Part shown: positions 55,756 through 64,000 of the stretch, in pieces
How positions within the stretch are numbered: position 1 is the stretch's first letter
Layout of the letters: each line of letters opens with the position of its first letter
Source: Pseudoalteromonas sp. Scap06
GTDB lineage: Bacteria > Pseudomonadota > Gammaproteobacteria > Enterobacterales > Alteromonadaceae
DNA length: 64,000 bases
Direction: 5' to 3'
Assembly: GCF_013394165.1 (NCBI RefSeq)
Contig: NZ_CP041330.1
Coordinates: 1,480,501-1,544,500 of the forward strand
Notes under the pieces: generated by a model
The model's database searches: none
Told to the model about the DNA's origin: nothing
Seen by the model: only the letters and a program-made list of their open reading frames with translations
Program-made: the position numbers and the translations under genes

Positions 55756-56754
55756 ATGGGTTTACACTCTAGCACACACTTTGAGCCTATTCTGGTTGCC
55801 GATATAGGCGGTACAAACGCCCGTTTTGCATTGATAACTGGGTTCGACGAATCAAGTAATCAATTTACCATTGAACATAACCATACGTTTCCAAGTGCTA
55901 GTTATGGATCACTCGAGAGTGCCACTGAGTATTATTTATCAACAGTGTCTCATATAAATCCTAAGCGCGCATGTCTTGCCGTAGCAGGTCCAATTAACGC
56001 AGGCCAAGTTCACTTAACTAACTTAGGTTGGCACTTTAGCGTTAATGATATTAAACATCATTTTGACTTTGAACAATTAAGCATAATAAACGACTTTGCT
56101 GCTTTTGCTTACGCTGCTCCGTACTTAGACCTTTCTCAAAACGTAACGGTTAAACCTGGCCAAGCAGATGACACTGCTAATATTGGTGTAATGGGACCAG
56201 GTACAGGCTTTGGTGCTGCGTGTTTAGTGCGTACAGCACATTCGTGTGCGGTAATGAGCTCAGAAAGCGGCCATATTTCACTGTCGGCCGTAAACGAACT
56301 TGACGCTCAACTTATTCAAGAGCTTAAAAAAGACCACCCACATGTATCGGTAGAAACGGTGTTTTCTGGCCCAGGCATTGCTCATTTATATAAAGCTATG
56401 GCGGCGGTTAAAGGGGTGGCTGCAAAAAATTTAGATGCGGCGCAAATTAGCAGCTTAGCCAATAGCGGTGAATGTGAAGTGTGTGACGCAACGCTTAATC
56501 AGTTTTGCGATTGGATTGGCAGTGTTGCTGGCGATTTGGCGCTTGCTTATGGCGCTCTTGGTGGGCTTTACATTGGTGGTGGCATATTGCCAAGAATGCA
56601 GGCTCGTTTACTAGAAAGCCGTTTTATTGAGCGTTTTTTACAAAAGGGCATTATGTCGCAATATACAGGCCAAATTCCGGTCACTTTAGTAACACAAGAC
56701 AACATTCCTTTAATTGGTGCTGCCGCGTGTTTGCATACGAGTCAACAGGTTTAA
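55756..56754 (+). CDS. glk: Glucokinase
   Basis: A 332-residue ROK-unrelated glucokinase of the Glk family (E. coli Glk type). VADIGGTNARFAL is the phosphate-1 loop; GPGTGFGAACLV and a late GALGGLYIGGGILP are the adenosine-binding elements; the catalytic Asp lies in IINDFAAFAYA. Phosphorylates free glucose from the periplasmic amylolytic enzymes, feeding the Entner-Doudoroff genes next door. Ribosome site AGAGA. Flanked by two LacI regulators and 30 bases before the second. Confidence 0.93.
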   Translation: MGLHSSTHFEPILVADIGGTNARFALITGFDESSNQFTIEHNHTFPSASYGSLESATEYYLSTVSHINPKRACLAVAGPINAGQVHLTNLGWHFSVNDIKHHFDFEQLSIINDFAAFAYAAPYLDLSQNVTVKPGQADDTANIGVMGPGTGFGAACLVRTAHSCAVMSSESGHISLSAVNELDAQLIQELKKDHPHVSVETVFSGPGIAHLYKAMAAVKGVAAKNLDAAQISSLANSGECEVCDATLNQFCDWIGSVAGDLALAYGALGGLYIGGGILPRMQARLLESRFIERFLQKGIMSQYTGQIPVTLVTQDNIPLIGAAACLHTSQQV

Positions 56755-56783
56755 TTACGTTGCATACATTTGGAAATAAATAG

Positions 56784-57797
56784 ATGAAAAAAGTCACTAT
56801 AAATAGCGTTGCCAGTTATGCCGGTGTATCTAAAAAAACAGTATCGCGCGTATTGAATAACGAACCAAATGTGAGTGCGGCCACACGTGAAAAAGTATTA
56901 GCGGTATTTAAAGAGCTTGATTACACACCTAATCCCATTGCTCGAGGACTTGCACAAAACCGTAGTTTTATTATTGGTTGCTTATACGACAATCCAAGTA
57001 AAAGTTATATTACCCGTGTGCAAACAGGCGCATTAGCTGCATGCCAAGAAAACAACTATAACTTGTTGATTCACCCTTGTGAGCTCAGAGGTGATGCACT
57101 CATTAACAACATAGAGCAGCTATTGCAGTCATCACGCCTTGATGGTTTAGTGCTTACGCCGCCATTTTGTGACTTTTCAGAGTTGGTTGATTTTTTAAAG
57201 TCTAAAAAAATTCCTTATGCTCGAGTGGCTTCTGCTATTTTAGAAGATGACTCTATTTCTGTTACCAGTAATGACGAGCAGGGCGCATTTGAAATTACCG
57301 AACATTTAATAAACTTAGGGCATACCTCTATCGCGTTTATTAAAGGTCACCCAGATCACAGTGCTACACAGCAACGTTTTAAAGGCTACAGGCGCGCACT
57401 AGCAAGCCATGGTATTGAATTTAACGAACGCTTAGTTGAAGAGGGGAACTTTAGTTATCACTCAGGGGTAGACAGTGCGCGTAGTATTTTAGATTTATCG
57501 CCACGCCCTACGGCTGTATTTGCATCGAATGATTACATGGCAGCAGCCGTTCTTAAATTAGCTACACAGCGTAATTTACGTGTACCAGATGACATTTCTA
57601 TTGCTGGCTTTGATAACGCCCCCATAGCGCGTCATATTTGGCCAGGCCTAACGACTATAGCGCAACCTGTAGAAGAAATGACAAAACAAGCTGTTACCCA
57701 GTTAATTACCCACATTATTGAGCCGCAAGAGTCGCCTTACAAAGTGATTTTAGAAGCAAAATTAATCACGCGAGAGTCAACCGCAGCCGTAAAATAA
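56784..57797 (+). CDS. LacI-family transcriptional regulator (second)
   Basis: 337 residues. HTH VNSVASYAGVSKKTVSRVLNNEPNVS-type start, then a sugar-binding domain with FIIGCLYDNPSKSYI and IAGFDNAPIARHIWP. It follows glk by 29 bases, so it is likely in the glk operon, and precedes the edd-eda-gap genes, whose promoter region has two TGACACCGGTGTCA palindromes. It is the best candidate regulator of those sites; glucose or a derivative is the likely effector. Terminator at 57815. Confidence 0.9.
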   Translation: MKKVTINSVASYAGVSKKTVSRVLNNEPNVSAATREKVLAVFKELDYTPNPIARGLAQNRSFIIGCLYDNPSKSYITRVQTGALAACQENNYNLLIHPCELRGDALINNIEQLLQSSRLDGLVLTPPFCDFSELVDFLKSKKIPYARVASAILEDDSISVTSNDEQGAFEITEHLINLGHTSIAFIKGHPDHSATQQRFKGYRRALASHGIEFNERLVEEGNFSYHSGVDSARSILDLSPRPTAVFASNDYMAAAVLKLATQRNLRVPDDISIAGFDNAPIARHIWPGLTTIAQPVEEMTKQAVTQLITHIIEPQESPYKVILEAKLITRESTAAVK

Positions 57798-57814
57798 AAC
57801 CGCTTTTTCACAGT

Positions 57815-57852
57815 AGCCCGAGTATGAGTGACGCTTACTCGGGCTTTTTTTA
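57815..57852 (+). terminator. Terminator of glk-lacI
   Basis: Stem AGCCCGAGTA / TACTCGGGCT around TGAGTGACGCT-like loop, then seven T; 18 bases after the LacI stop. Confidence 0.87.
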
Positions 57853-57955
57853 TCTGCATTTTTAATCTTCATTATTTGCCGCTGGTATTTCACTAAAAAT
57901 TCACGTTTATTTATTGTACATGTTAAAAAAAAGGACTATTTTTATTACTCAGGGT

Positions 57956-57969
57956 TGACACCGGTGTCA
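57956..57969. promoter_or_regulatory. CCGGTG palindromic operator, edd site 1
   Basis: Perfect TGACACCGGTGTCA. It overlaps a TTGACA hexamer (57955-57960). Spaced 33 bp centre-to-centre from site 2, about three helical turns. Confidence 0.75.
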
Positions 57970-57988
57970 GTGTCATGCGTTAATACCC

Positions 57989-58002
57989 TGACACCGGTGT
58001 CA
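57989..58002. promoter_or_regulatory. CCGGTG palindromic operator, edd site 2
   Basis: Perfect TGACACCGGTGTCA; with flanks the palindrome extends to 20 bp (57986-58005, CCC...GGG). Together with site 1 it allows cooperative binding of a regulator on one DNA face. Confidence 0.75.
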
Positions 58003-58057
58003 GGGTTGTTGTGAGAGGCTCCCTGGTAGCGTACCTTTGAACGGGTAAGTCAAAGAT

Positions 58058-58101
58058 GCTCAGTACAGTTATTTTCGTGGAGTCTATAATTGTTACTGAG
58101 C
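58058..58101 (+). promoter_or_regulatory. edd promoter -10 and inverted repeat
   Basis: A perfect TATAAT at 58085-58090 lies 34 bases before the edd ATG. It is enclosed by a perfect 8-bp inverted repeat GCTCAGTA (58058) / TACTGAGC (58094). The -35 match (AGTACA, 17-base spacing) is poor, which suggests activator dependence or a different promoter. Confidence 0.5.
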
Positions 58102-58123
58102 CTTTATCCTCTAACGAATAGAG

Positions 58124-59986
58124 ATGAGTAAAATTATGTTGCACCCTCGAATTCAAGAAGTCACAGAACGCGTTATTGAGCGCAGTAAACAAACCCGTCA
58201 AGCCTATTTAGATCGTATTTCGCACGCAAAAAAACAAACAAGAGTTCGTGCTGGTTTAGGTTGTGGCAATATTGCCCATGTTATGGCTGCGTGCAGCAGC
58301 GATGACAAAGCGCGTTTAAAAGCAGATGAGGTGCCAAACCTTGCAATTATTAATTCATACAACGACATGTTATCTGCGCATGTGCCTTACAAAGAATACC
58401 CAGATTTAATTAAAAGCATTGCCACTAAATTTGACGCAACCGCGCAAGTTGCTGGCGGTGTTCCTGCGATGTGTGATGGCGTTACCCAAGGGCGTGACGG
58501 CATGGAACTATCGCTTTTCTCTCGTGATGTTATTGCTATGTCTACTGCGGTTTCGTTATCGCATGACGTGTTTGATGGTGTGTTTTGTTTAGGTGTATGT
58601 GACAAAATTGTTCCAGGCCTATTAATTGGCGCTTTATCATTTGGCCATTTGCCTGTGTATTTTTTACCAGCAGGACCAATGCAGTCAGGTATTCCAAACA
58701 AAGACAAAGCACGTATTCGTCAAAAGTTTGCACAAGGCTTAGTATCTCGCGATGAGTTATTAGAGGCAGAAAGCGCATCTTATCACAGTGCGGGTACGTG
58801 TACGTTTTATGGCACTGCAAATTCAAACCAAATGTTAATGGAAATTATGGGCTTACACTTACCAGGTAGCTCGTTTATTAATCCATACACAGAATTGCGT
58901 GATGGCTTAACGGGTAATGCAGTTGAGACCATGCTCAAGCAGCTTACAGAAAACAAAGATGGCCCGTGTTTAGCGGATGTGATCAGCGAAAAAACCATTA
59001 TTAATGGCCTCGTTGGTTTGCTATCAACTGGTGGCTCAACCAATCATGCAATCCACATTGTGGCGATTGCAAAAGCGGCTGGTATTCAGGTTACTTGGAA
59101 AGACATGTCTGATTTATCAGCGGTTGTACCATTACTGACGCGTATTTACCCTAATGGCTCAGCAGATGTGAACCATTTCCAAGCAGCCGGTGGCATGGGC
59201 TTCTTAATGCGTGAATTAGCCAGTGCTGGCTACCTACATACAGATGTGACTACTATTTTAGGCGAAGGTCTTGCACCTTACATGTGTGAGCCACTGCTTG
59301 ATAAAGACGATAACTTGATTATGAGTGATGCCAATGGCCCTAGTAAAGTTAAATGGGTTGCGTGTCCTGAAAACTCACATGATGAAGAAGTACTTCGTCC
59401 TGTAAGCAATCCATTTAGCAAGCAAGGTGGTTTACAGCTACTAACTGGTAACTTAGGTAAGGCGGTTATTAAAGTATCAGCCGTTGCAGAATCTCATCAA
59501 GTGGTGTCAGCACCAGCTAAAGTATTTAGCTCACAAGGTGAGTTACAAGACGCTTATACCCGTGGTGAGCTTAACCAAGATTTCATTGCTGTTCTTAAAG
59601 AGCAAGGCCCTAAGGCTAAAGGCATGCCAGAGCTTCATAAGCTCACGCCGGTAATGGCAACATTACAAGATCAGGGTTATAAAGTGGCCATAGTTACCGA
59701 CGGACGTATGTCGGGTGCATCAGGCAAAGTACCAGCGGCAATCCACTTAGCACCTGAAGCGGTAGAAGGTGGCATTATAGCTAAAATCCATGAAGGCGAT
59801 ATTGTTACTTTAGATGCGCCAAATGGTATTTTAAAAGTGCATGTAAGCGACGAAGAGCTTGCACAGCGTGAGCTACAAATTAGCCAAGCAAGCCAAACAT
59901 TTGGTACAGGCCGTGAATTATTTACTGGATTTAGAAATATCGTAAGCAGTGCCGATTTAGGTGCAAGTGCTTTTGGACTTGAATAA
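58124..59986 (+). CDS. edd: Phosphogluconate dehydratase
   Basis: A 620-residue Fe-S dehydratase (IlvD/Edd family) of the Entner-Doudoroff pathway, converting 6-phosphogluconate to KDPG. Cys ligands of the 4Fe-4S cluster lie in [13 protein letters not shown] and [14 protein letters not shown] segments; a third Cys is near [25 protein letters not shown] is the C-terminal hallmark. First gene of edd-eda-gap; no zwf or pgl is adjacent. AGAG precedes the ATG; a second ATG lies at 58136. Confidence 0.95.
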   Translation: MSKIMLHPRIQEVTERVIERSKQTRQAYLDRISHAKKQTRVRAGLGCGNIAHVMAACSSDDKARLKADEVPNLAIINSYNDMLSAHVPYKEYPDLIKSIATKFDATAQVAGGVPAMCDGVTQGRDGMELSLFSRDVIAMSTAVSLSHDVFDGVFCLGVCDKIVPGLLIGALSFGHLPVYFLPAGPMQSGIPNKDKARIRQKFAQGLVSRDELLEAESASYHSAGTCTFYGTANSNQMLMEIMGLHLPGSSFINPYTELRDGLTGNAVETMLKQLTENKDGPCLADVISEKTIINGLVGLLSTGGSTNHAIHIVAIAKAAGIQVTWKDMSDLSAVVPLLTRIYPNGSADVNHFQAAGGMGFLMRELASAGYLHTDVTTILGEGLAPYMCEPLLDKDDNLIMSDANGPSKVKWVACPENSHDEEVLRPVSNPFSKQGGLQLLTGNLGKAVIKVSAVAESHQVVSAPAKVFSSQGELQDAYTRGELNQDFIAVLKEQGPKAKGMPELHKLTPVMATLQDQGYKVAIVTDGRMSGASGKVPAAIHLAPEAVEGGIIAKIHEGDIVTLDAPNGILKVHVSDEELAQRELQISQASQTFGTGRELFTGFRNIVSSADLGASAFGLE

Positions 59987-60019
59987 TAATTAGCCATATT
60001 GGGTAATGAGGAACAAGTA

Positions 60020-60652
60020 ATGAGTATTGAAAAAATCTTAGCATCGGCACCCGTTGTGCCAGTGGTGGTAATCGAAAAACTAGAAGATGCTGCACCACTT
60101 GCAAGAGCGTTGTATAACGGTGGCTTAAAAGCACTTGAAATTACACTGCGTACACCAATTGCTGCACAAGCTGTAAAGTTAATGAAAGCTGAAGTACCAG
60201 AGGCATATGTGGGCACTGGCACGGTGGTTGATAAAGCAAGCTTTAACGCGTCAGTAGAAGCGGGCGCTGACTTTATGGTGAGCCCTGGTGTAAGTGATGA
60301 ACTGTTAGCATTGGCAAAAGAGTCAACTATCCCTTTTTTACCCGGTGCAGCTACCCCAAGCGAAGTGATGAACTTGGCAGCGCATGGCTTTAAATTTTTA
60401 AAGTTTTTTCCTGCAGAAGCCGCAGGCGGTACAGCGATGATTAAGTCGATTGGCGGCCCATTACCTGATATTACTTTTTGTCCAACTGGTGGCATTAGTT
60501 TAGCGACTGCCCCTAATTACTTAGCACTTAACAATGTTATTTGCGTAGGTGGTACGTGGATGTTAGATAAACAACTTATTGAAAATAAAGACTGGCAAGC
60601 CATTGAAACGCTTGCTCGCCAAGCATGTGAAGTTAATAGGAGTCAAAAATGA
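60020..60652 (+). CDS. eda: KDPG/KHG aldolase
   Basis: A 210-residue class I aldolase splitting 2-keto-3-deoxy-6-phosphogluconate to pyruvate and glyceraldehyde 3-phosphate. [10 protein letters not shown] holds the conserved Glu, and the Schiff-base Lys lies in [14 protein letters not shown] (about residue 130). Start at 60020 has GAGGAA upstream; an upstream TTG in frame is not supported. 33 bases after edd; overlaps gap by 4 bases. Confidence 0.95.
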   Translation: MSIEKILASAPVVPVVVIEKLEDAAPLARALYNGGLKALEITLRTPIAAQAVKLMKAEVPEAYVGTGTVVDKASFNASVEAGADFMVSPGVSDELLALAKESTIPFLPGAATPSEVMNLAAHGFKFLKFFPAEAAGGTAMIKSIGGPLPDITFCPTGGISLATAPNYLALNNVICVGGTWMLDKQLIENKDWQAIETLARQACEVNRSQK

Positions 60653-61653
60653 TTAATGTAGCAATTAATGGCTACGGCCGTATCGGTCGTAATGTATTGC
60701 GTGCACTGTACGAATCAGCGCAAAATAATGAAATTAAAATTGTGGCTATTAACGATTTAGCCCCAGCTAATGTAAATGCTCATCTGACTCAGTTTGACTC
60801 AGTACACGGTCGTTTTTCACAGCAAGTAACGCTAAAAGACAACACCATGCTAATTGGCGATGATGTGATCACGCTAACGCAAGAACGTGATCCTGCTAAT
60901 TTACCGTGGAAAGCACTAAACGTTGATATTGTGCTTGAATGTACGGGTTTATTTACTTCTCGCGAAGCAGCTAACAAGCACATTGAAGCAGGCGCTAAAA
61001 AAGTAGTGGTATCGGCTCCTGGTACAGATATGGATGCTACCGTAGTTCACGGTGTAAATAGCGATGTAATTAATGCCGATAGCAACATTATTTCTAATGC
61101 TTCATGTACAACCAATTGTTTAGCGCCTGTTGCTAAAGCAATTAACGATACGGTAGGAATTGAACAAGGTAGCATGACCACCATTCATGCTTACACCAAC
61201 GATCAAAACTTATCTGACGTATACCACCCAGATTTATACCGCGCGCGTAGTGCGACTCAATCTATGATCCCAACTAAAACGGGTGCTGCAAAAGCGGTTG
61301 GATTAGTTCTGCCTGAACTTGCCGGTAAACTAGATGGCATGGCGGTACGTGTACCAACAATTAATGTGTCGTTAGTTGATTTAACATTTATTGCTAAGCG
61401 TGACACAAGTATTGAAGAAATTAACCAAGTAGTTAAAGATGCTGCGTTTGGCTCTATGAAAGGTATTTTAGAGTACAATGAGCTGCCGCTTGTTTCTATC
61501 GACTTTAACCATAACCCAGCATCATCAATTTTTGATGCAACGCAAACGCGTGCTGATGGTAAATTAGTTAAAGTAATGGCGTGGTACGACAACGAATGGG
61601 GTTTCTCAAACCGCATGTTAGATCAAGTTAAAGCGCTGGGTGCTTATTTATAA
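60649..61653 (+). CDS. gap: Type I glyceraldehyde-3-phosphate dehydrogenase
   Basis: A 334-residue enzyme oxidising glyceraldehyde 3-phosphate to 1,3-bisphosphoglycerate. NAD-binding [17 protein letters not shown], catalytic [10 protein letters not shown] (Cys about residue 150), and [12 protein letters not shown] near the C-terminus. The [21 protein letters not shown] loop is like the non-GapA proteobacterial type. It overlaps eda (ATGA), so it processes the triose from KDPG cleavage. Terminator at 61689. Confidence 0.94.
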   Translation: MINVAINGYGRIGRNVLRALYESAQNNEIKIVAINDLAPANVNAHLTQFDSVHGRFSQQVTLKDNTMLIGDDVITLTQERDPANLPWKALNVDIVLECTGLFTSREAANKHIEAGAKKVVVSAPGTDMDATVVHGVNSDVINADSNIISNASCTTNCLAPVAKAINDTVGIEQGSMTTIHAYTNDQNLSDVYHPDLYRARSATQSMIPTKTGAAKAVGLVLPELAGKLDGMAVRVPTINVSLVDLTFIAKRDTSIEEINQVVKDAAFGSMKGILEYNELPLVSIDFNHNPASSIFDATQTRADGKLVKVMAWYDNEWGFSNRMLDQVKALGAYL

Positions 61654-61688
61654 TTTTTCCGTGTAGTTAAATTTTACTTTATCCAGCC

Positions 61689-61714
61689 AAGCCACGCACT
61701 GCGTGGCTTTTTTT
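61689..61714 (+). terminator. Terminator of edd-eda-gap
   Basis: Stem AAGCCACGCA / TGCGTGGCTT with a 1-base centre (effective small loop), then seven T; 36 bases after the gap stop. Confidence 0.88.
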
Positions 61715-61789
61715 GTGTTTTAGTTAGCCCAAAGTTTGCTAGAATGTGCGCATTAGAATAGGGAACTGCATATTATATTAAGGAAAATA

Positions 61790-62914
61790 ATGCTAAAACA
61801 TGTCACTAAAAAAATATTTCGTACTAGTCACCTGCAAATTGGTGAGGGTAATATCAGTGGTTATATTGCTTGCTTTTTAGCGATATTAAGTTGCTTAGGA
61901 GTGCTTGCATTCCACTTTCCGGAATATTTAACGACTCCAGAACTACGCAAAAGCTATAGCGTCGACTTTTTACGTCAGCTCATGTTTGTTGCTCTTATTA
62001 TTTCCGGTAGCTTAGGGTTACTTAATTTTGTACGAAATACGAATAAGCGCTTAGGGGCAACTGCGTGGTTTTTTATTGTACTGGCCATTAGCTTTGGTGG
62101 CCCGAATGTTGAAGTAAATGACTTTGCAGATAACACTCCTTATATTGGCTTAGATTGGTTTATATTAGACTTACTAGGCTCTACCTTAATTTTTATCTTA
62201 ATTGAAAAACTACTTCCGCATCGAAAAGAGCAAAAAATACTTCGTAGTGAATGGCGCGGGGATTTAAACCACTTCTTTGTGAATCACTTAATAGTTGGCT
62301 TTGTATTACTGGTTACTAATCATTTTGTTCATTATGGTTTTGGTTGGGCGGTTTCGAGCACACTGCAAGCTTACATAGCGCAAATGCCGTTTATACTACA
62401 GCTATTTTTAATTATTTTGGTGGCTGATTTAATGCAGTATTGGACACATCGTGCTTATCACGAAGTGCCATTTATGTGGCGATTTCATGGTGTGCATCAC
62501 AGTGCCAAAGAAATGGATTGGCTAGCGGGCTCCCGTCAGCATATTTTAGAAATACTGATCACCCGTAGTTTAGTGTTAACCCCTATATTTGTGCTGGGGT
62601 TTTCACAGCAAATAATCAGCTTATATGTAATTATTGTTGGTTTTCAAGCCGTATTTAATCATGCAAACGTGAATGTAAAATTTGGGTGGTTAAAATATTT
62701 TATGGTTACTCCGCAGTTTCACCATTGGCACCACGCATCCGATAAAGCTGCCATTGATCGAAATTATGCAGCCCATTTCTCGTTTTTAGATTATTTATTT
62801 GGTACTGCGGTAAAAGGCCAAGCAGAGTGGCCTAAAGAATATGGTGTTGTCGGGGACTACATGCCTGTAGGTATGTTAAAGCAACAAATTTACCCGTTTA
62901 AAAAACAAAAATAG
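61790..62914 (+). CDS. Fatty-acid-hydroxylase/sterol-desaturase family membrane enzyme
   Basis: A 374-residue polytopic di-iron enzyme. His boxes: HRAYHEVPFMWRFHGVHHS (HxxxH and HxxHH, about residues 222-240), a NHANVNVKFG segment, and QFHHWHH (HxxHH, about 306-311). Several N-terminal membrane segments precede the catalytic part. Substrate unknown; relatives hydroxylate lipids or carotenoids. AAGGA precedes the start. Monocistronic. Confidence 0.82.
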   Translation: MLKHVTKKIFRTSHLQIGEGNISGYIACFLAILSCLGVLAFHFPEYLTTPELRKSYSVDFLRQLMFVALIISGSLGLLNFVRNTNKRLGATAWFFIVLAISFGGPNVEVNDFADNTPYIGLDWFILDLLGSTLIFILIEKLLPHRKEQKILRSEWRGDLNHFFVNHLIVGFVLLVTNHFVHYGFGWAVSSTLQAYIAQMPFILQLFLIILVADLMQYWTHRAYHEVPFMWRFHGVHHSAKEMDWLAGSRQHILEILITRSLVLTPIFVLGFSQQIISLYVIIVGFQAVFNHANVNVKFGWLKYFMVTPQFHHWHHASDKAAIDRNYAAHFSFLDYLFGTAVKGQAEWPKEYGVVGDYMPVGMLKQQIYPFKKQK

Positions 62915-63026
62915 TCTGTAGTTTTAGATTGTGGCCACAAGATTCATGGCCGCATACAACTATAAAAGCCAACAGACCCTAGTTGTGAGGGGTTATCAAT
63001 TAACTAATCCATTCTACAAATAACAA

Positions 63027-63049
63027 AAAGGCCAACTAAGTTGGCCTTT
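63027..63049 (-). terminator. Terminator of yeeN
   Basis: Perfect stem AAAGGCCAAC / GTTGGCCTTT around TAA, with a T-run on the minus strand, 86 bases after the yeeN stop on that strand. Confidence 0.7.
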
Positions 63050-63134
63050 AAACATAACCTATCGCAAGTAAACTCAACGCAGTTGTCGCTGAAGATAGAT
63101 TTACTATCCAGAGCTCAGATTATTTGCTTAACGA

Positions 63135-63848
63135 TTAAAATTGAGCGTTGTGGTAAACGTTTTGTACGTCGTCACAATCTTCAAGCATGGCTAAAAAGCG
63201 CTCCATAACTTCAACGTCTTCGCCTTCAATAGGGGCTTCAACTTGAGGTACAAAGGCAATTAAGTCTTCGTCAAATTCTGTCACACCCATTTCTTCAAGT
63301 GCTGTGCGGGTATTGTTGTATTCAGTGTGCGGTGCAAATACGGTTACTTTGCCGTCTTCTACTTCAACGTCGGTAACATCAACATCTGCCATCATCAGCG
63401 CTTCAAGTACGGTTTCATCGTCGTCACCGTCAAATACAAAAATAGCAAGGTGATCAAATAAGTGTGATACCGAATTTTGTGCGCCAATTTTAGCGTTTGC
63501 TTTGGTAAAACATACACGTACATCAGCAAAAGTACGTTTGTTGTTGTCGGTTAAACAATCAACAATAATCATGCAATTACCTGGGCCGTAACCTTCGTAA
63601 CGCGTGGCTGCATAGTCTTCACCGCCGCCGCCTTTAGCCTTATCAATGGCGCGTTCAATTACGTGAGCCGGTACTTGGTCTTTTTTAGCACGTTCAATTA
63701 AACGACGTAGTGCTAGGTTTCCGTCTGGATCAACACCGCCATTTTTAGCACAAATATAAATTTCTTTACCGTATTTTGAATAAACTTTAGTTTTAGCACC
63801 CGCAGTTTTAGCCATTGAATCTTTTTTGTTTTGGTAAGCTCTTCCCAT
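63135..63848 (-). CDS. yeeN: YebC/PmpR-family protein, YeeN type
   Basis: A 237-residue protein of the YebC family. Begins [19 protein letters not shown] like E. coli YeeN rather than MAGHSK as in YebC; then [24 protein letters not shown] and the conserved [19 protein letters not shown]. YebC-family members act as DNA-binding regulators or, more recently, ribosome-associated factors relieving proline stalls. The C-terminal region is acidic. Confidence 0.9.
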   Translation of the reverse strand: MGRAYQNKKDSMAKTAGAKTKVYSKYGKEIYICAKNGGVDPDGNLALRRLIERAKKDQVPAHVIERAIDKAKGGGGEDYAATRYEGYGPGNCMIIVDCLTDNNKRTFADVRVCFTKANAKIGAQNSVSHLFDHLAIFVFDGDDDETVLEALMMADVDVTDVEVEDGKVTVFAPHTEYNNTRTALEEMGVTEFDEDLIAFVPQVEAPIEGEDVEVMERFLAMLEDCDDVQNVYHNAQF

Positions 63849-63946
63849 CTGCGTTTCGCCTTAATATGTATAAATAATTGATAAAAATTTGCAAGCCCAT
63901 ATTCTAAAGGTAAATGCCGGGCAGGGCTAGTAAGTATTGTTAGTAG

Positions 63947-63976
63947 CCAAAAATAAAACAACCCGCATAAGCGGGC
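63947..63976 (-). terminator. Terminator of a minus-strand gene beyond the window
   Basis: Stem CCCGC / GCGGG with ATAA loop and a T-rich minus-strand tail (TTGTTTTATTTTT). It lies upstream of yeeN, so it should end a gene to the right of the window. Confidence 0.6.
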
Positions 63977-64000
63977 TATTTATTTGTTACAAACGATGAA

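Noticed and set aside
59677..60495. Long antisense reading frame across edd-eda
   Set aside because: 272 codons but low-complexity Ser/Ala/Pro composition and antisense to two well-conserved genes; a codon-usage shadow.

Overview
The window is a low-GC stretch of a marine gammaproteobacterial chromosome. Gene content and gene order fit Alteromonadales, most probably Pseudoalteromonas: DUF3718 and DUF4826 proteins, a VolA/Pla-1 type lipase, many TonB/lipoprotein envelope genes, a YfbV-AckA-Pta block, and a scpB-rluB-yciK-sohB-topA block. No rRNA or tRNA gene, CRISPR array or prophage was found. The genus call is an inference from protein resemblance.

Layout. 1-5.8 kb: the end of a secreted M28 peptidase, a DUF4826 gene, a minus-strand envelope operon (COG3014 lipoprotein, YcfL, LpoB, glycine-zipper protein) serving peptidoglycan synthase activation, and a DMT exporter. 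5.8-8.9 kb: a tight minus-strand operon (ACT protein, histidine-less EIIA-like protein, YffB, DapE, M15 peptidase). 9-15.4 kb: pta-ackA, yfbV, rlmA, a CbiM-like membrane protein and xthA. 15.6-31.4 kb: two small exported proteins, scpB-rluB, yciK, a lipoprotein lipase, sohB, a dicarboxylate symporter, a Big-1 lipoprotein, topA and yqhA.

31.5-45.9 kb is a maltodextrin/starch utilisation locus. It holds a cytoplasmic GH13 glucosidase facing a TonB receptor plus tryptophan-halogenase-like protein, then a second transcript with a GH13 lipoprotein, an MFS sugar transporter, a GH15 glucoamylase and another GH13 lipoprotein. Three copies of a TGMATACGTATGCA palindrome mark the promoters and define a LacI-type regulon. 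The likely flow is import of oligosaccharides through the TonB receptor, periplasmic hydrolysis by the lipoprotein enzymes, MFS import, and cytoplasmic hydrolysis to glucose.

46-52 kb is accessory DNA. It has a complete chromosomal-integron integrase with a LexA box in front of it, a trypsin-like protease cassette ending in a well-formed attC, an IS110-family (IS1111 group) element sitting exactly at that attC, a relic of a second copy of the same IS, an IS3 relic, and several unrecognised small membrane proteins including a tandem pair of paralogues. The long 3' non-coding part of the IS contains attC-core-like words, one of them in a hairpin loop, and is a good candidate for a target-guiding (bridge/seek) RNA.

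52-64 kb: a short YidC paralogue with a GNAT enzyme, a TRIC channel, then a glucose/Entner-Doudoroff block (LacI regulator, glk, second LacI regulator, edd-eda-gap) carrying three perfect TGACACCGGTGTCA palindromes and an unexplained intrinsic terminator between divergent genes. It ends with a fatty-acid-hydroxylase-family membrane enzyme and yeeN.
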